In this document: one piece after another, positions 1-8,279 of the stretch | How positions within the stretch are numbered: the stretch's first letter is position 1 | Layout: the number at the start of each line of letters is the position of its first letter | Assembly (NCBI GenBank): GCA_018812385.1 | Contig: JAHJDU010000585.1 | Span: 1-9,804 of the forward strand | DNA length: 9,804 nt | Reading direction: 5' to 3' | Origin: Pseudomonadota bacterium | GTDB taxonomy: Bacteria; Desulfobacterota; Desulfobacteria; Desulfobacterales; Desulfobacteraceae | The notes under the pieces: model-generated | Databases searched by the model: none | What the model saw: the letters and a program-made list of their open reading frames with translations, nothing else | Told to the model about the DNA's origin: nothing | Position numbers and translations under genes: made by a program

Positions 1-45
1 AGGCGGGGAAGAAGCTTTCAACCGCCGTAAAAATATATATGAATT

Positions 46-1236
46 ATGGAGTATCAAAAAATGAATGCTATAGAATTACTTGACATTATAAGTACATTGG
101 AAACCAGCAAGGTGCAATTTAAGGAAAAAATGCCGCATCCGGACTCCATTGCGGCTGAAATGGCAGCATTTTCCAACTCAATGGGAGGAATAATTCTTTT
201 TGGCGTTAAAGATAAAACAGGTGAAATAATAGGACTTTCTTATGAAGAAATTCATAAATACAGTCAAAATATTGGGAATTATGCCACCAACAATATCGTA
301 CCCGGTATATATATCAAAACAGAAATTGTCTCTATTGATTCTAATGGAGAGAAAAAGGTTTTAATTGTATATATTGATGAAGGTATAAATAAACCTTACA
401 AAGATTTAAATAGAGATGTTTGGGTCAAGCAAGGTTCTGATAAAAGAAGGGTTACCGACAATGCGGAAATGATTCGTCTTTATCAGGGGGGGAGTCATTT
501 ATTAGCTGATGAAATGGAAGTTTTTGACACCTCAATAAATGATATAGATGAAGATAAGTTCAGGGATTTCTTCCAGAAAGAATTCGGCAGACCAATAGAA
601 GAAAAGGGGTTGAGTCTTGAACAGGCTTTAAAAGCAAAAAAGGTATTGCGAAATAATAAGCTTACATTGGCTGGATTATTATTTTTTGGCAAAGCGCCGC
701 AAAGCTTTAAACCGGCCTTCTGTATAAAAACAGTCTCTTTTTTCGGGAATAAAATTTCAGGAAAAGATTATAGAAGCAAACCAGATGACCTGATCGGTAC
801 TGTTCCTGATTTATTTAAAAAAGGAATGGACTTTTTTTCAAACAATCTGAAACATTCACAGCAGGGACAAAACTTTAACCGCCCTGGAATTCTTGAAATT
901 TCAAAAATTGCTCTTGAAGAACTGTTAATAAACGCTCTTGTTCACAGGGATTATTTGAAAAATTCACCTATCAGGATAATGATATTTGATAACAGAATAG
1001 AAATAATTAGTCCTGGGAAATTACCAAACAGCCTGACCGTTGAAGACATTAAGTATGGGAATCCTGTAATTAGAAACAATCAATTAGTTGCGTTTAGCCA
1101 GAAAGCAATGCCTTTTAGTGGTCTTGGAACTGGAATAACCCGTTCACTTGAAGAGCAACCAAATATTGAATTTAACAACGATATAGACGGTGAACAGTTT
1201 ATTGTTAAAATTCCAAGGCCTGAAGAAAGATGGTAA
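46..1236 (+). CDS. AlbA_2/Schlafen-type putative ATP-binding protein
   Basis: The 396-residue product has the N-terminal AlbA_2 (Schlafen-like, DivIVA-unrelated) signature around residues 20-65: an ETSKVQFKE segment followed by AFSNSMGGIILFGVKD at 41-56. A GHKL-type ATPase (HATPase_c_4) lies near 286-370, with an N-box-like EELLINALVHRDY at 291-303, a SPGKLP turn and a GLGTGITR glycine loop. Proteins of this build are usually annotated as RecG-like or transcriptional regulators; their substrates are unknown and some sit in defence or toxin loci. It ends soon after the ATPase fold and lacks the C-terminal winged helix many relatives carry. ATG 46 has no clear Shine-Dalgarno; ATG 61 has GGAG nine bases upstream and may be the true start. 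It is convergent with the minus-strand operon and clearly more A+T-rich (17 G/C of 60 in 241-300 versus 32 of 60 in 3721-3780), which suggests recent acquisition. Family is solid, function is not. Confidence 0.85.
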   Translation: MEYQKMNAIELLDIISTLETSKVQFKEKMPHPDSIAAEMAAFSNSMGGIILFGVKDKTGEIIGLSYEEIHKYSQNIGNYATNNIVPGIYIKTEIVSIDSNGEKKVLIVYIDEGINKPYKDLNRDVWVKQGSDKRRVTDNAEMIRLYQGGSHLLADEMEVFDTSINDIDEDKFRDFFQKEFGRPIEEKGLSLEQALKAKKVLRNNKLTLAGLLFFGKAPQSFKPAFCIKTVSFFGNKISGKDYRSKPDDLIGTVPDLFKKGMDFFSNNLKHSQQGQNFNRPGILEISKIALEELLINALVHRDYLKNSPIRIMIFDNRIEIISPGKLPNSLTVEDIKYGNPVIRNNQLVAFSQKAMPFSGLGTGITRSLEEQPNIEFNNDIDGEQFIVKIPRPEERW

Positions 1237-1245
1237 GAAAGCAGG

Positions 1246-1274
1246 CCCCCGGATACATGATATTGATCCGGGGG
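1246..1274. terminator. GC-rich hairpin between convergent genes
   Basis: CCCCCGGAT (1246-1254) and ATCCGGGGG (1266-1274) form a perfect 9-bp stem with an 11-nt loop, in the 69-base gap between the convergent genes ending at 1236 and 1306. It is symmetric, so it could end transcription from both sides. No long U-tract follows in either direction (only CTTTCTT-like sequence on the minus strand), so it may be a weak intrinsic terminator or mainly protect 3' ends. Confidence 0.6.
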
Positions 1275-1305
1275 GTGCTTGATGTTTGGCAGCGGTTTAA
1301 GAGAA

Positions 1306-3426
1306 TCACGCCATATTATTTGCCACAAGTTCGGCGATATCCTGTGTCTTGATATCCTCATCTTTGTTCAGCTCTTTCATGCCGTCTTCGAGCATGGTTA
1401 AGCAGAACGGACAAGCCACTGCCACAGTTGCCACTTCTTTAGCTGCAATTTCTTCTGATCGTTCAACATTGATTCTTTTGCCAATGGTCTCCTCCATCCA
1501 CATTCTTCCGCCGCCGGCGCCACAGCAGAAACTTTCCCGGCCATGTCGATCCAGTTCTTTGAGCCCGTCTTTTGATATGGCATCTAAAATAGATCTGGGT
1601 TGATCGTAAATTGAATTGTATCGCCCCAGAAAGCAGGGGTCGTGAAAGGTCAGAGAGCCTTCCAATGATTTATTTAAGGTGATTTTGCCGGATTTTACAA
1701 GCTGATCGATGAACTCGGCATGATGGATCACTTCGTAATTTCCGCCCATTTGCGGGTATTCATGCTTCAGGGTATTGAGGCAATGGGGGCATGCTGCAAT
1801 AATTTTCTTAACCTTGTAATTATTCAGGGTTTCAATGTTTTCCTGGGCCACCATTTGATACATCATCTCATTACCGGCACGTCTGGCAAAGTCGCCCGTG
1901 CACTTTTCTTCCGTACCCAGGATGGCAAAGCTGATATTGGCTTTCTGCAGGATTTTGACCAGACTTTTGGATACTTTTTTGCTTCGATCATCAAAAGATC
2001 CTGCACAGCCTACCCAGAGCAAATAGTCGACATCTGAGTCTTTTGCCATGATTTTAACGTCCAGGCCGTCTGCCCAGTCAGCGCGTTTGTCATACCCGAT
2101 GCCCCAGGGATTGCCGTTGCGCTCAAGACCTTTAAATGCCACATTCAATTCCTGGGGGTAGACTCCTGCCATCAATGTCTGCCCCTGTCTCATGGCAATT
2201 ATGCGGGGAACCTGTTCAATGGTCACAGGACAGACTTCTTCACAAGCCCGGCAGGTGGTACAGGCCCAGAGAGTGTCTTCGGAGATCACCTCGCCAATAA
2301 GCGGTTTTTTGCTGTTGAGTTCAGCCATTTGTTCTAATATTTGGGCTTTGATTTCTTCATTTTTTTCAGGGTCACCGTCCTTTTTGATGAAGGCAGCCAA
2401 TTTTGCTCTTTTAATAATATTGGCTGCATTATCAAGGAGCTCAAATTTCAGGCTGTCATTGAAATCATGCAGGTTTAAAGGCTTGTCCGTGGTGTGAGCA
2501 GGACATACTTCTTTACATCGGCCGCACTCAGTACAGGTGTAAAGATCCAGTCCCTGTTTCCAATTGAGCTGGTGGATATGATTAATCCCTAATGATTCAT
2601 CTTCCCACACGGATTCATCTTCCAGATCCAGAAGTTTAGTCTTTTCATGGGGATATCCCAGGGATTTTAAAAACACATTGGGTAAAGCCGTTATGACATG
2701 GAAGTGTTTTCCAAGGGGCAGAAAATTAAGAAAGGTCAACTGGGTTATGATATGCAGCCAGAACATAGTGGTCAATAGATAGCCCAGGGCATCGGCACCC
2801 ATCCAGGATACCAGAGACGCTGCTCCCACGGAAACAGGGGTCCAGTGAAACTCGGAACCATATAGTGGATTATTAAAAAAATGAAGCTGCTCAGGGTTAT
2901 TATGCAGCATAATTAAGTTATACCGGGCACCATCCAGCAAGAGATCGGAAATCATCAAAACTCCGATCATGCCTAGGACAAAATATGCTTCCCAGGTATT
3001 GTGCAGCCGTTCCGGCTTAAGAACGGCCCTACGAAAGATGGCATAAACAGCCATCAATAAAACAATGCCTTCCATTATGTCTTTTAAGGCAATATAAAGA
3101 TACCCAAGTATGGACCCGTCTCCAAATAAAGGCAGCTGAAATCCTTTTACAAATCCTTCTCCATATAAATTCAGACTGCGGATTAAAAGGATGCAGAATC
3201 CCCAGAAGATAAAAGCGTGCATGATACCTGATGCCCACTCTTTTTTTCTTCCCACCAGGCGCTTTTGACCCAGTGCGATAATCACAACATTCCTGATCCG
3301 GTCCATGATATGATTGCCCCGGTCAGTGGGCTCAAGAGCCATCAGTAATTGGATTTTTTGAACCATTGTGCGGCTGAAAATTGCCAGCCCGACAATGAGG
3401 AGTATTGACATGAAAAGGGGACTCAT
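1306..3426 (-). CDS. EtfAB-linked membrane HdrD-like iron-sulfur oxidoreductase (probable ETF:quinone oxidoreductase)
   Basis: This 706-residue protein joins a membrane cytochrome b-like N-terminus to a soluble HdrD-like half. Hydrophobic segments lie near residues 4-20, 66-85, 105-130, 146-165 and 212-235; His70, His225, His241 and His243 are candidate haem ligands (inference). Two 4Fe-4S motifs follow: C298/301/304/308 and C389/392/395/399. Two CCG domains end the protein. The second is canonical (C598, C634-C635, C672, C675); in the first (C474, C509, C546, C549) the paired cysteine is a KCTG single Cys. Proteins of this build encoded beside etfBA are known as EMO, an EtfAB:(mena)quinone oxidoreductase in fatty-acid-oxidising anaerobes, and the 2-base gap from etfA supports that role. 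It would take electrons from reduced ETF at the cytoplasmic face and pass them to the quinone pool. ATG start preceded by AGAGG inside the end of etfA. Ends in TGA, with TTC TCT TAA after it, so this TGA is a true stop. Confidence 0.9.
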   Translation of the reverse strand: MSPLFMSILLIVGLAIFSRTMVQKIQLLMALEPTDRGNHIMDRIRNVVIIALGQKRLVGRKKEWASGIMHAFIFWGFCILLIRSLNLYGEGFVKGFQLPLFGDGSILGYLYIALKDIMEGIVLLMAVYAIFRRAVLKPERLHNTWEAYFVLGMIGVLMISDLLLDGARYNLIMLHNNPEQLHFFNNPLYGSEFHWTPVSVGAASLVSWMGADALGYLLTTMFWLHIITQLTFLNFLPLGKHFHVITALPNVFLKSLGYPHEKTKLLDLEDESVWEDESLGINHIHQLNWKQGLDLYTCTECGRCKEVCPAHTTDKPLNLHDFNDSLKFELLDNAANIIKRAKLAAFIKKDGDPEKNEEIKAQILEQMAELNSKKPLIGEVISEDTLWACTTCRACEEVCPVTIEQVPRIIAMRQGQTLMAGVYPQELNVAFKGLERNGNPWGIGYDKRADWADGLDVKIMAKDSDVDYLLWVGCAGSFDDRSKKVSKSLVKILQKANISFAILGTEEKCTGDFARRAGNEMMYQMVAQENIETLNNYKVKKIIAACPHCLNTLKHEYPQMGGNYEVIHHAEFIDQLVKSGKITLNKSLEGSLTFHDPCFLGRYNSIYDQPRSILDAISKDGLKELDRHGRESFCCGAGGGRMWMEETIGKRINVERSEEIAAKEVATVAVACPFCLTMLEDGMKELNKDEDIKTQDIAELVANNMA

Positions 3427-3428
3427 AA

Positions 3429-4388
3429 CTAACCTCTAATTTTTTTTATCTCTTCTTTAAGAATCGGAACCACCTCAAAAAGGTCTCCGACAATACCATA
3501 GTCAGCCGCATTAAAAATAGGTGCTTCAGGGTCTTTATTAACGGCCAGAATCGTTTTTGAGCCGTTCATTCCCGCAAGGTGCTGAATGGCTCCTGAGATA
3601 CCGATTGCCATATAAAGGGTAGGGGCTACAATTTTACCTGTCTGACCGACTTGCTTATTATGCGCCATAAAACCACCATCTACCATGGCGCGGGAAGAAC
3701 CAAATCCTGCGGCAAGATCATGGGCCAGATCTTTTACAAGATCAATACCGGCCTGATCCTTGGCGCCACGGCCAACAGATACAACGATGTCGGCATCAGC
3801 AAGATCGATTTCTCCGCTGGCATCTGAAACCAGTTCTTTGATCACAGCCTTTAAATCAGGTGCCGGGGCAGTAAGTTTAACCACATTTTCGGTTCCTGAA
3901 AGGCCTGCTGCCGCCTCAAATGCACCCGCTCTGATAACGGCTACAAGTCGTTCAGTATTGATTTTGACTTTTTGCATTACCTTATTTGCAATGGCAGGTC
4001 GCGTGACCGTAATTTGATCTGCCTCCAGCACAATGTCTATAATTTCTGTGGCGCATGCGGCTTCCAGCTGGGCTGCTACTCTCGGTGCCATGGCCTTGCC
4101 GCCTTCAGAAAAACCAAACCAGATCAGGTTGGCATTGGATTGCTTGGCTGCGTCCACGACACATGATGCATAAGGCCCTGCTGAAAAAAGTTCAAGACTT
4201 GCATCATCTGCTATATACTGGGTATCTGATCCGGCATTTGCCAGATCTTTTGCCAATGATTCGATATTGGATCCAATCGCCACGACAGCCGTCTCTGCGC
4301 CAATGGCTTTGGCTTTTGATAAAAGTTCAGCCGTGCTGCCTTTTAGTTCGCCTTGTTTGATATCTGCTATTACAAGTACTTTAGCCAT
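3429..4388 (-). CDS. etfA: Electron transfer flavoprotein, alpha subunit
   Basis: The 319-residue product is full length for EtfA. An N-terminal alpha/beta domain (about 1-180) is followed by the conserved C-terminal FAD domain: VGRG at 205-208, AGFGSSRAMVDGG at 227-239, QVGQTGK at 246-252, GISGAIQH at 263-270 and NKDPEAPIF at 284-292. These are the residues that hold FAD in ETF. With EtfB it forms the soluble heterodimer that collects electrons from acyl-CoA dehydrogenases. ATG start with AAGGAAAA upstream. It lies 55 bases after etfB and 2 bases before the membrane FeS oxidoreductase, so the three are probably co-transcribed and co-translated. The neighbouring quinone-linked partner favours a conventional, quinone-directed ETF over a bifurcating one, but sequence inspection alone does not settle this. 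Confidence 0.96.
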   Translation of the reverse strand: MAKVLVIADIKQGELKGSTAELLSKAKAIGAETAVVAIGSNIESLAKDLANAGSDTQYIADDASLELFSAGPYASCVVDAAKQSNANLIWFGFSEGGKAMAPRVAAQLEAACATEIIDIVLEADQITVTRPAIANKVMQKVKINTERLVAVIRAGAFEAAAGLSGTENVVKLTAPAPDLKAVIKELVSDASGEIDLADADIVVSVGRGAKDQAGIDLVKDLAHDLAAGFGSSRAMVDGGFMAHNKQVGQTGKIVAPTLYMAIGISGAIQHLAGMNGSKTILAVNKDPEAPIFNAADYGIVGDLFEVVPILKEEIKKIRG

Positions 4389-4443
4389 AATATTATTTTC
4401 CTTATATGAAATCGGATATAAATCCGGTTAGTTTTAAATTTCG

Positions 4444-5226
4444 TTAAAACACCTTTGCTTCATTGGCCAGAAGACTAACGACTTTGGCTGTTATTTCTGC
4501 TGCATCACCTTCAAATTTCTGCCCGCCCTGTCGTTTTTCCGATTCCATAAACTCTATAACTTCTGATTTTAGAGAGCCGCCGCCGACTTCGTCATAGGAA
4601 GTTCCCAGGCCTGCCAGATCCATGACCTGGATTTTCTTTTTCTTTGCCATCATGATACCGCGCATGGCCGGCAGCCGGGGTTCATTAATACTGTCACTCA
4701 CCGTTATTACAGCGGGCAGGGTCACTTCTACAATTTCAGTTCCAAGATCACCCAGCCGGGAAACTTTAATCTTGCCGTCATCTATTACGTCTATGGCAAT
4801 CACGTTGCTGACACATGCTATTCCCAAAATCTCTGCCAATATAATCCCGGTCTGGCCGCTGTCTGTATCCTGGGCCTGTTTCCCGGTGATGACCAGATCA
4901 TATTCGCCAGCCTCATAAACCTTTTGCAGCACTTTGGCAAAGACAAATGAATCTGCCTTTTCCAAGGCAGGATCATCAATATGAATAGCGTTGTCAATTC
5001 CCATGGCATAGCATTTGCGGATCATATCCGTGTTATCACCGCTGCCCATGCTCACCAGGGTTGTCTCAGCCCCATTCTTTTCCTTTAACTGGACCGTGGC
5101 TTCCACTGCATTTTCATCCCAGGCATTAATAACATATTGCAACCCGTCTTTGACAATGGCGCCGTTCTCCACGTGGATGGTCAATTCCACATCTACTACT
5201 TTTTTTGCGGTTGTGAGAATTTTCAA
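4444..5226 (-). CDS. etfB: Electron transfer flavoprotein, beta subunit
   Basis: The 260-residue product has the EtfB nucleotide-binding motif GKQAQDTDSGQTG at 115-127 and the signature/recognition-loop segment NEPRLPAMRGIMMAKKK at 181-197. It pairs with EtfA to carry electrons between acyl-CoA dehydrogenases and the downstream membrane FeS oxidoreductase. The start codon is TTG (5226-5224): a strong AGGAGGA (5237-5231) lies 4 bases upstream, and beginning there gives the MKIL N-terminus typical of EtfB. It follows fdhD after an 81-base A-rich gap and precedes etfA. Nothing looks truncated. Confidence 0.96.
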   Translation of the reverse strand: MKILTTAKKVVDVELTIHVENGAIVKDGLQYVINAWDENAVEATVQLKEKNGAETTLVSMGSGDNTDMIRKCYAMGIDNAIHIDDPALEKADSFVFAKVLQKVYEAGEYDLVITGKQAQDTDSGQTGIILAEILGIACVSNVIAIDVIDDGKIKVSRLGDLGTEIVEVTLPAVITVSDSINEPRLPAMRGIMMAKKKKIQVMDLAGLGTSYDEVGGGSLKSEVIEFMESEKRQGGQKFEGDAAEITAKVVSLLANEAKVF

Positions 5227-5307
5227 ATTATCCTCCTGTTTATTGGTTTTTTATATTTATCAGTTTTTTTGTTTTGATCTTTTTTTGTGTAAATTGTTAC
5301 CTTGATT
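5227..5307 (-). promoter_or_regulatory. A-tract-rich leader of etfB
   Basis: This 81-base gap between fdhD and etfB is almost entirely A/T. On the coding strand it has A-runs of 6-7 at 5247-5252, 5264-5270 and 5280-5286, about 16-17 bases apart. It ends in the AGGAGGA ribosome site at 5231-5237. No convincing -35/-10 pair was found. It could hold a separate etf promoter with UP-like or bent DNA, or may just be an untranslated spacer in a longer transcript. Confidence 0.3.
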
Positions 5308-6168
5308 TTATCTTCTCTTGATGCGGTTTTCACCGCAAACTATTATTAATTCATTTTTTTCAGCAGGAAAGGCAAGCGTCATGTTAAGGGCCTGCCCCAT
5401 TTCAGCGGCAAGGGCTGTGGGTCTTGAGTTACTGATTATCACCGGCAGATGCGCCCTGGCAGCTTTTTGAACAAGTTCATAACTGATTCTTGAAGATAGA
5501 ACCAGGATTCTGGCGCAGGACAGGGTCCCATCCATAAATAGTTTGCCTATTGCCTTGTCAAGGGCATTATGCCGGCCCACATCTTCAGCAAAAGAGATCG
5601 CTTGAAGCTGGTCGTCAAATATGATTGCAGCGTGTGAGCCACGGGTTCTCTGATAGTATTTCTGATTTTTGGAAAGTTTACCAATGCAATCAAAAACCTT
5701 ATTCATTTCAACCTCAAAACCGCTTTCTGCCGGTGTTAATATCTGGTTGAGTTCCTTCATCATCTCCTTGCCGCAGATACCGCAACTGGTCTGGCTGACA
5801 AAGCCCCGTCTTTCAAGAAGATGGGGAATCTTTTTACTACGTTCGGGTTTGAGCCAGATATCAATAATATTGGGGTCAGAATCTTTATCATATCCAATGG
5901 TTTTGAAATCATCGGCAGAGTCTGCAATTCCTTCCCCCAGACAGAATCCGGCCGCATGAAACACCTCTTCTCCGGGGGTTCTCATCACTACTGAATAAGG
6001 CTTGTCATCAATACGGATTAAAAAGGGTTCCTCTCCGATCAATTCTAGATCAATTGTCTGGTCCAGGTTAATTGTCTGGTCAAGAGTCTGGTCAGGAGAA
6101 CTGGTTGGGCCTTCCTCAGTTTGACACCGAAGCGCTTGATAGAATTTCGTATTATTTCCTGTACTCAA
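5308..6168 (-). CDS. fdhD: Formate dehydrogenase accessory sulfurtransferase FdhD
   Basis: FdhD moves sulfur from a cysteine desulfurase to the molybdenum/tungsten bis-MGD cofactor, which formate dehydrogenase needs for activity. The 286-residue product carries the active-site cysteine loop SCGICG (C129 and C132), the conserved EDVGRHNALDK at 195-205 and LSSRISYELVQKAARA at 224-239. The start is TTG at 6168: an in-frame TAG lies just upstream and the first in-frame ATG is only near residue 62, inside the conserved fold. An AGGA about 11 bases upstream is a weak ribosome site. The N-terminal extension holds a short DQT repeat. It is 40 bases downstream of fdhA, as expected for a dedicated maturation factor. 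Confidence 0.95.
   Translation of the reverse strand: MSTGNNTKFYQALRCQTEEGPTSSPDQTLDQTINLDQTIDLELIGEEPFLIRIDDKPYSVVMRTPGEEVFHAAGFCLGEGIADSADDFKTIGYDKDSDPNIIDIWLKPERSKKIPHLLERRGFVSQTSCGICGKEMMKELNQILTPAESGFEVEMNKVFDCIGKLSKNQKYYQRTRGSHAAIIFDDQLQAISFAEDVGRHNALDKAIGKLFMDGTLSCARILVLSSRISYELVQKAARAHLPVIISNSRPTALAAEMGQALNMTLAFPAEKNELIIVCGENRIKRR
6056..6093 (-). repeat. Three GACCAGAC repeats in fdhD (codon-phased)
   Basis: The octamer GTCTGGTC on the plus strand (GACCAGAC in the gene) occurs at 6056-6063, 6074-6081 and 6086-6093. Spacings of 18 and 12 keep the frame, giving three DQT/LDQT units around residues 26-38 of FdhD. This sits in the non-conserved N-terminal extension. Confidence 0.75.
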
Positions 6169-6208
6169 ATTTTCATATTCCTATTGTCAAACCTCTTGAT
6201 GAAAATTG

Positions 6209-8254
6209 TTAAACTTTTTCAAGTTTTACAGCACAAACCTTGAGTTCCGGAATTTTGGCAATGGGGTCATATGCCGGATTGGTCAGCTTATTGACCCTGG
6301 CCTCTTCAAAATGGAAAGGCATAAAGACCACGCCCTTTTCCACCCGGTCTGTGATTGTAATCCGTGTTTCAATTTCTCCTCTTCTGGAAGCCATTTTGAT
6401 TTTATGGCCGTCACTGATATCAAGTGCCTTGGCATCCTCAGGATGAATTTCAAGAAATCCTTCAGGCACTTCTTTGTCAAGAGACTTGGAATTTCTGGTC
6501 ATGGTACCCGTATGATAATGAGCATATAAACGTCCTGTGGTCATCCAGAAAGGATATTCATCATCCACCACTTCTGCCGGCGGTTTATATTCAATGGCGT
6601 GGAAAAGCCCCTTTCCCCGGGTGAATTTTCCATCCTTGTGAAGGAAAGGTGTTCCCGGATGTTCAGGGGACGGACAGGGCCATTGAATTCCCTGGCCTTC
6701 AAGACGTTCATAGGTAATCCCGGCGTAAGAAGGGGTAAGACCTGCAATTTCTTTGAATATGGCTTCAGGAGAATCATAGTCCATTTCAAACCCTACACGG
6801 TTGGAGATATCCATAATGATCTGCCAGTCCTGTCGTGAGTCGCCAACAGGATCAATAGCCTTTCTCACACGTGACACCCGTCTTTCCGTATTGACAAAGG
6901 TGCCGTCCTTTTCTGCAAAGGAAACCCCTGGCAGCACCACATGGGCAAGCTTAGCCGTGGGTGTGAGAAAAATATCCTGGACAATGAGGAGTTCGAGGCT
7001 TTCAAGGGCTTTTACCACATTATTTGCATCCGGGTCCGACACCACAGGGTTTTCACCCATTATCCAGAGCGCTTTAACCTCATCCTTTTCAATACCATGC
7101 ATCATCTCAGGGATGGTCAGGCCTATTTTGGATGGTAGTTCATCCTTTCCCCAGGCCTCAGCAAATTTTTTGTTGGCAGGTCCAAGGGTTACTGGCTGGT
7201 AGTCTGTGTAAACATTGGGAAGACCGCCCATGTCGCAGGCACCCTGCACATTATTCTGGCCCCTGAGCGGATTCACCCCGGTTCCGACCCTTCCGATATT
7301 CCCCGTCAGCATGGATAAATTGGCAAGAGATTTCACATTATTGACCCCGTTGGTATGCTGGGTAATTCCCATGCAGTAAACAATAGAGGCTCTTTTTGCT
7401 TTGCCGTATACTTCAGCAAGGGCTTTGATATCTTCCAGGGATACGCCCGTAATTTGTGAAACTTCTTCAATACTGACCGTATCCATCAGTGTTTTAAATG
7501 CGTTAAAATCCTCTGTGTTCTTTTCAATAAATGCCTTGTCTTCAAGTCCTTGATCAAGAATCACTTTCATTATCCCGTTGAGCAGGGCCACATCCGTTCC
7601 GGGTTTATGACGGACATACAGATGGGCAAGACCGGCAATCTGATTTTTCCGGGGATCTGCCACAAGCACTTTTGCCCCTTTTTCAATGGCCCTGAAAATA
7701 CGTGTGGCCACCAGGGGATGGGAAGTTGTTGTGTTGGACCCGATAATGAAAATGGCATCCGATTCTTCAAGTTCATCCGTTGAATTTGTCATTGCACCAC
7801 TGCCAAAAGATGCGGCAAGACCTGCCACAGTAGAGGAATGTCACAGCCTTGCGCAATGATCAATATTGTTTGTCCCCATGCCTGCTCTTGCAAATTTCTG
7901 CATAAGATAATTTTCCTCGTTGGTCACTTTGGCAGAGGTAAAAAATCCCACTGAATCCGGACCATTGGCTTGTTTTATCTCTTTGAGTTTTGATGCGGCA
8001 AAATCAAGGGCTTCATCCCAGGAAACCTCTGTGAGTTCCCCGTTTTTTCTCGTCCTCATCAATGGTTTTTTCAATCTTTTTTCGGATTGAACAAACTGAT
8101 GACCGTTCCATCCCTTGATGCAGAGCTTGCCTTCATTTACCGGAAAGGTCTTGCAGGGGATTGTGCCCGTCAGCCTGCCGTCAAGGGACTCAAGAAAAAG
8201 ATTGCATCCACATCCGCAATAGGTGCAGGTTGTAAGTGTATTCCTGTATTCCAT
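6209..8254 (-). CDS. fdhA: Formate dehydrogenase catalytic subunit, selenocysteine-containing
   Basis: One 681-residue selenoprotein, read through an in-frame TGA at 7843-7841 as Sec138. The N-terminus has the 4Fe-4S motif C10, C13, C17 and C45, with the electron-relay lysine K47 in CIKG. The TGA context CARL-Sec-H matches the CARV-Sec-H active site of E. coli FdhF; H139 and R331 (NPLRGQNN) match that enzyme's catalytic His141 and Arg333. Molybdopterin-binding segments follow (GSNTTTSHP near 172-180, ADPRKN near 199), and a C-terminal molydop_binding domain fills roughly the last 115 residues. It oxidises formate to CO2 (or the reverse) at a Mo/W bis-MGD centre. No Tat signal is seen, so it should be cytosolic. 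Length is close to FdhF (715). ATG with AGAGGAAAG upstream; 25 bases after the FeS partner gene and 40 before fdhD. A conventional caller would split it into two pieces (7844-8254 and 6209-7828). Confidence 0.95.
7811..7843 (-). promoter_or_regulatory. Bacterial SECIS element of fdhA (with UGA Sec codon)
   Basis: After the TGA (7843-7841), a 7-bp stem TGTGGCA (7829-7823) / TGCCGCA (7817-7811), with one G-U pair, closes the 5-nt loop GGTCT (7822-7818). The loop starts 18 nt after the TGA. Both the GGUCU loop and this spacing match the SelB-binding SECIS of E. coli fdhF as I recall it. The element is read as coding sequence. Confidence 0.9.
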
Positions 8255-8279
8255 TTTCTTTCCTCTTTATGGTACCTTT

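Noticed and set aside
2..26. GGCGG/CCGCC inverted repeat at the left edge
   Set aside because: Five pairs around a 15-base loop with no upstream context; too weak to call a terminator or recombination site.
1306..1308. TGA ending the membrane FeS oxidoreductase as a Sec codon
   Set aside because: Only two codons follow before TAA, and the protein is already full length.
5323..5336. GCGGT-GAAA-ACCGC hairpin at the end of fdhD as a terminator
   Set aside because: The stem is only 5 bp, lies inside the coding region and is not followed by a U-run on the minus strand.
6166..6190. TTGACA at 6190-6185 as a -35 box for fdhD
   Set aside because: At 17 bases the -10 position reads TGAGTA and overlaps the start codon, so any transcript would begin inside the gene.
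6209..8254. fdhA as a pseudogene or two genes split at 7841
   Set aside because: The break is exactly the active-site Sec codon and a SECIS hairpin follows; both halves are in one frame with no lost residues.
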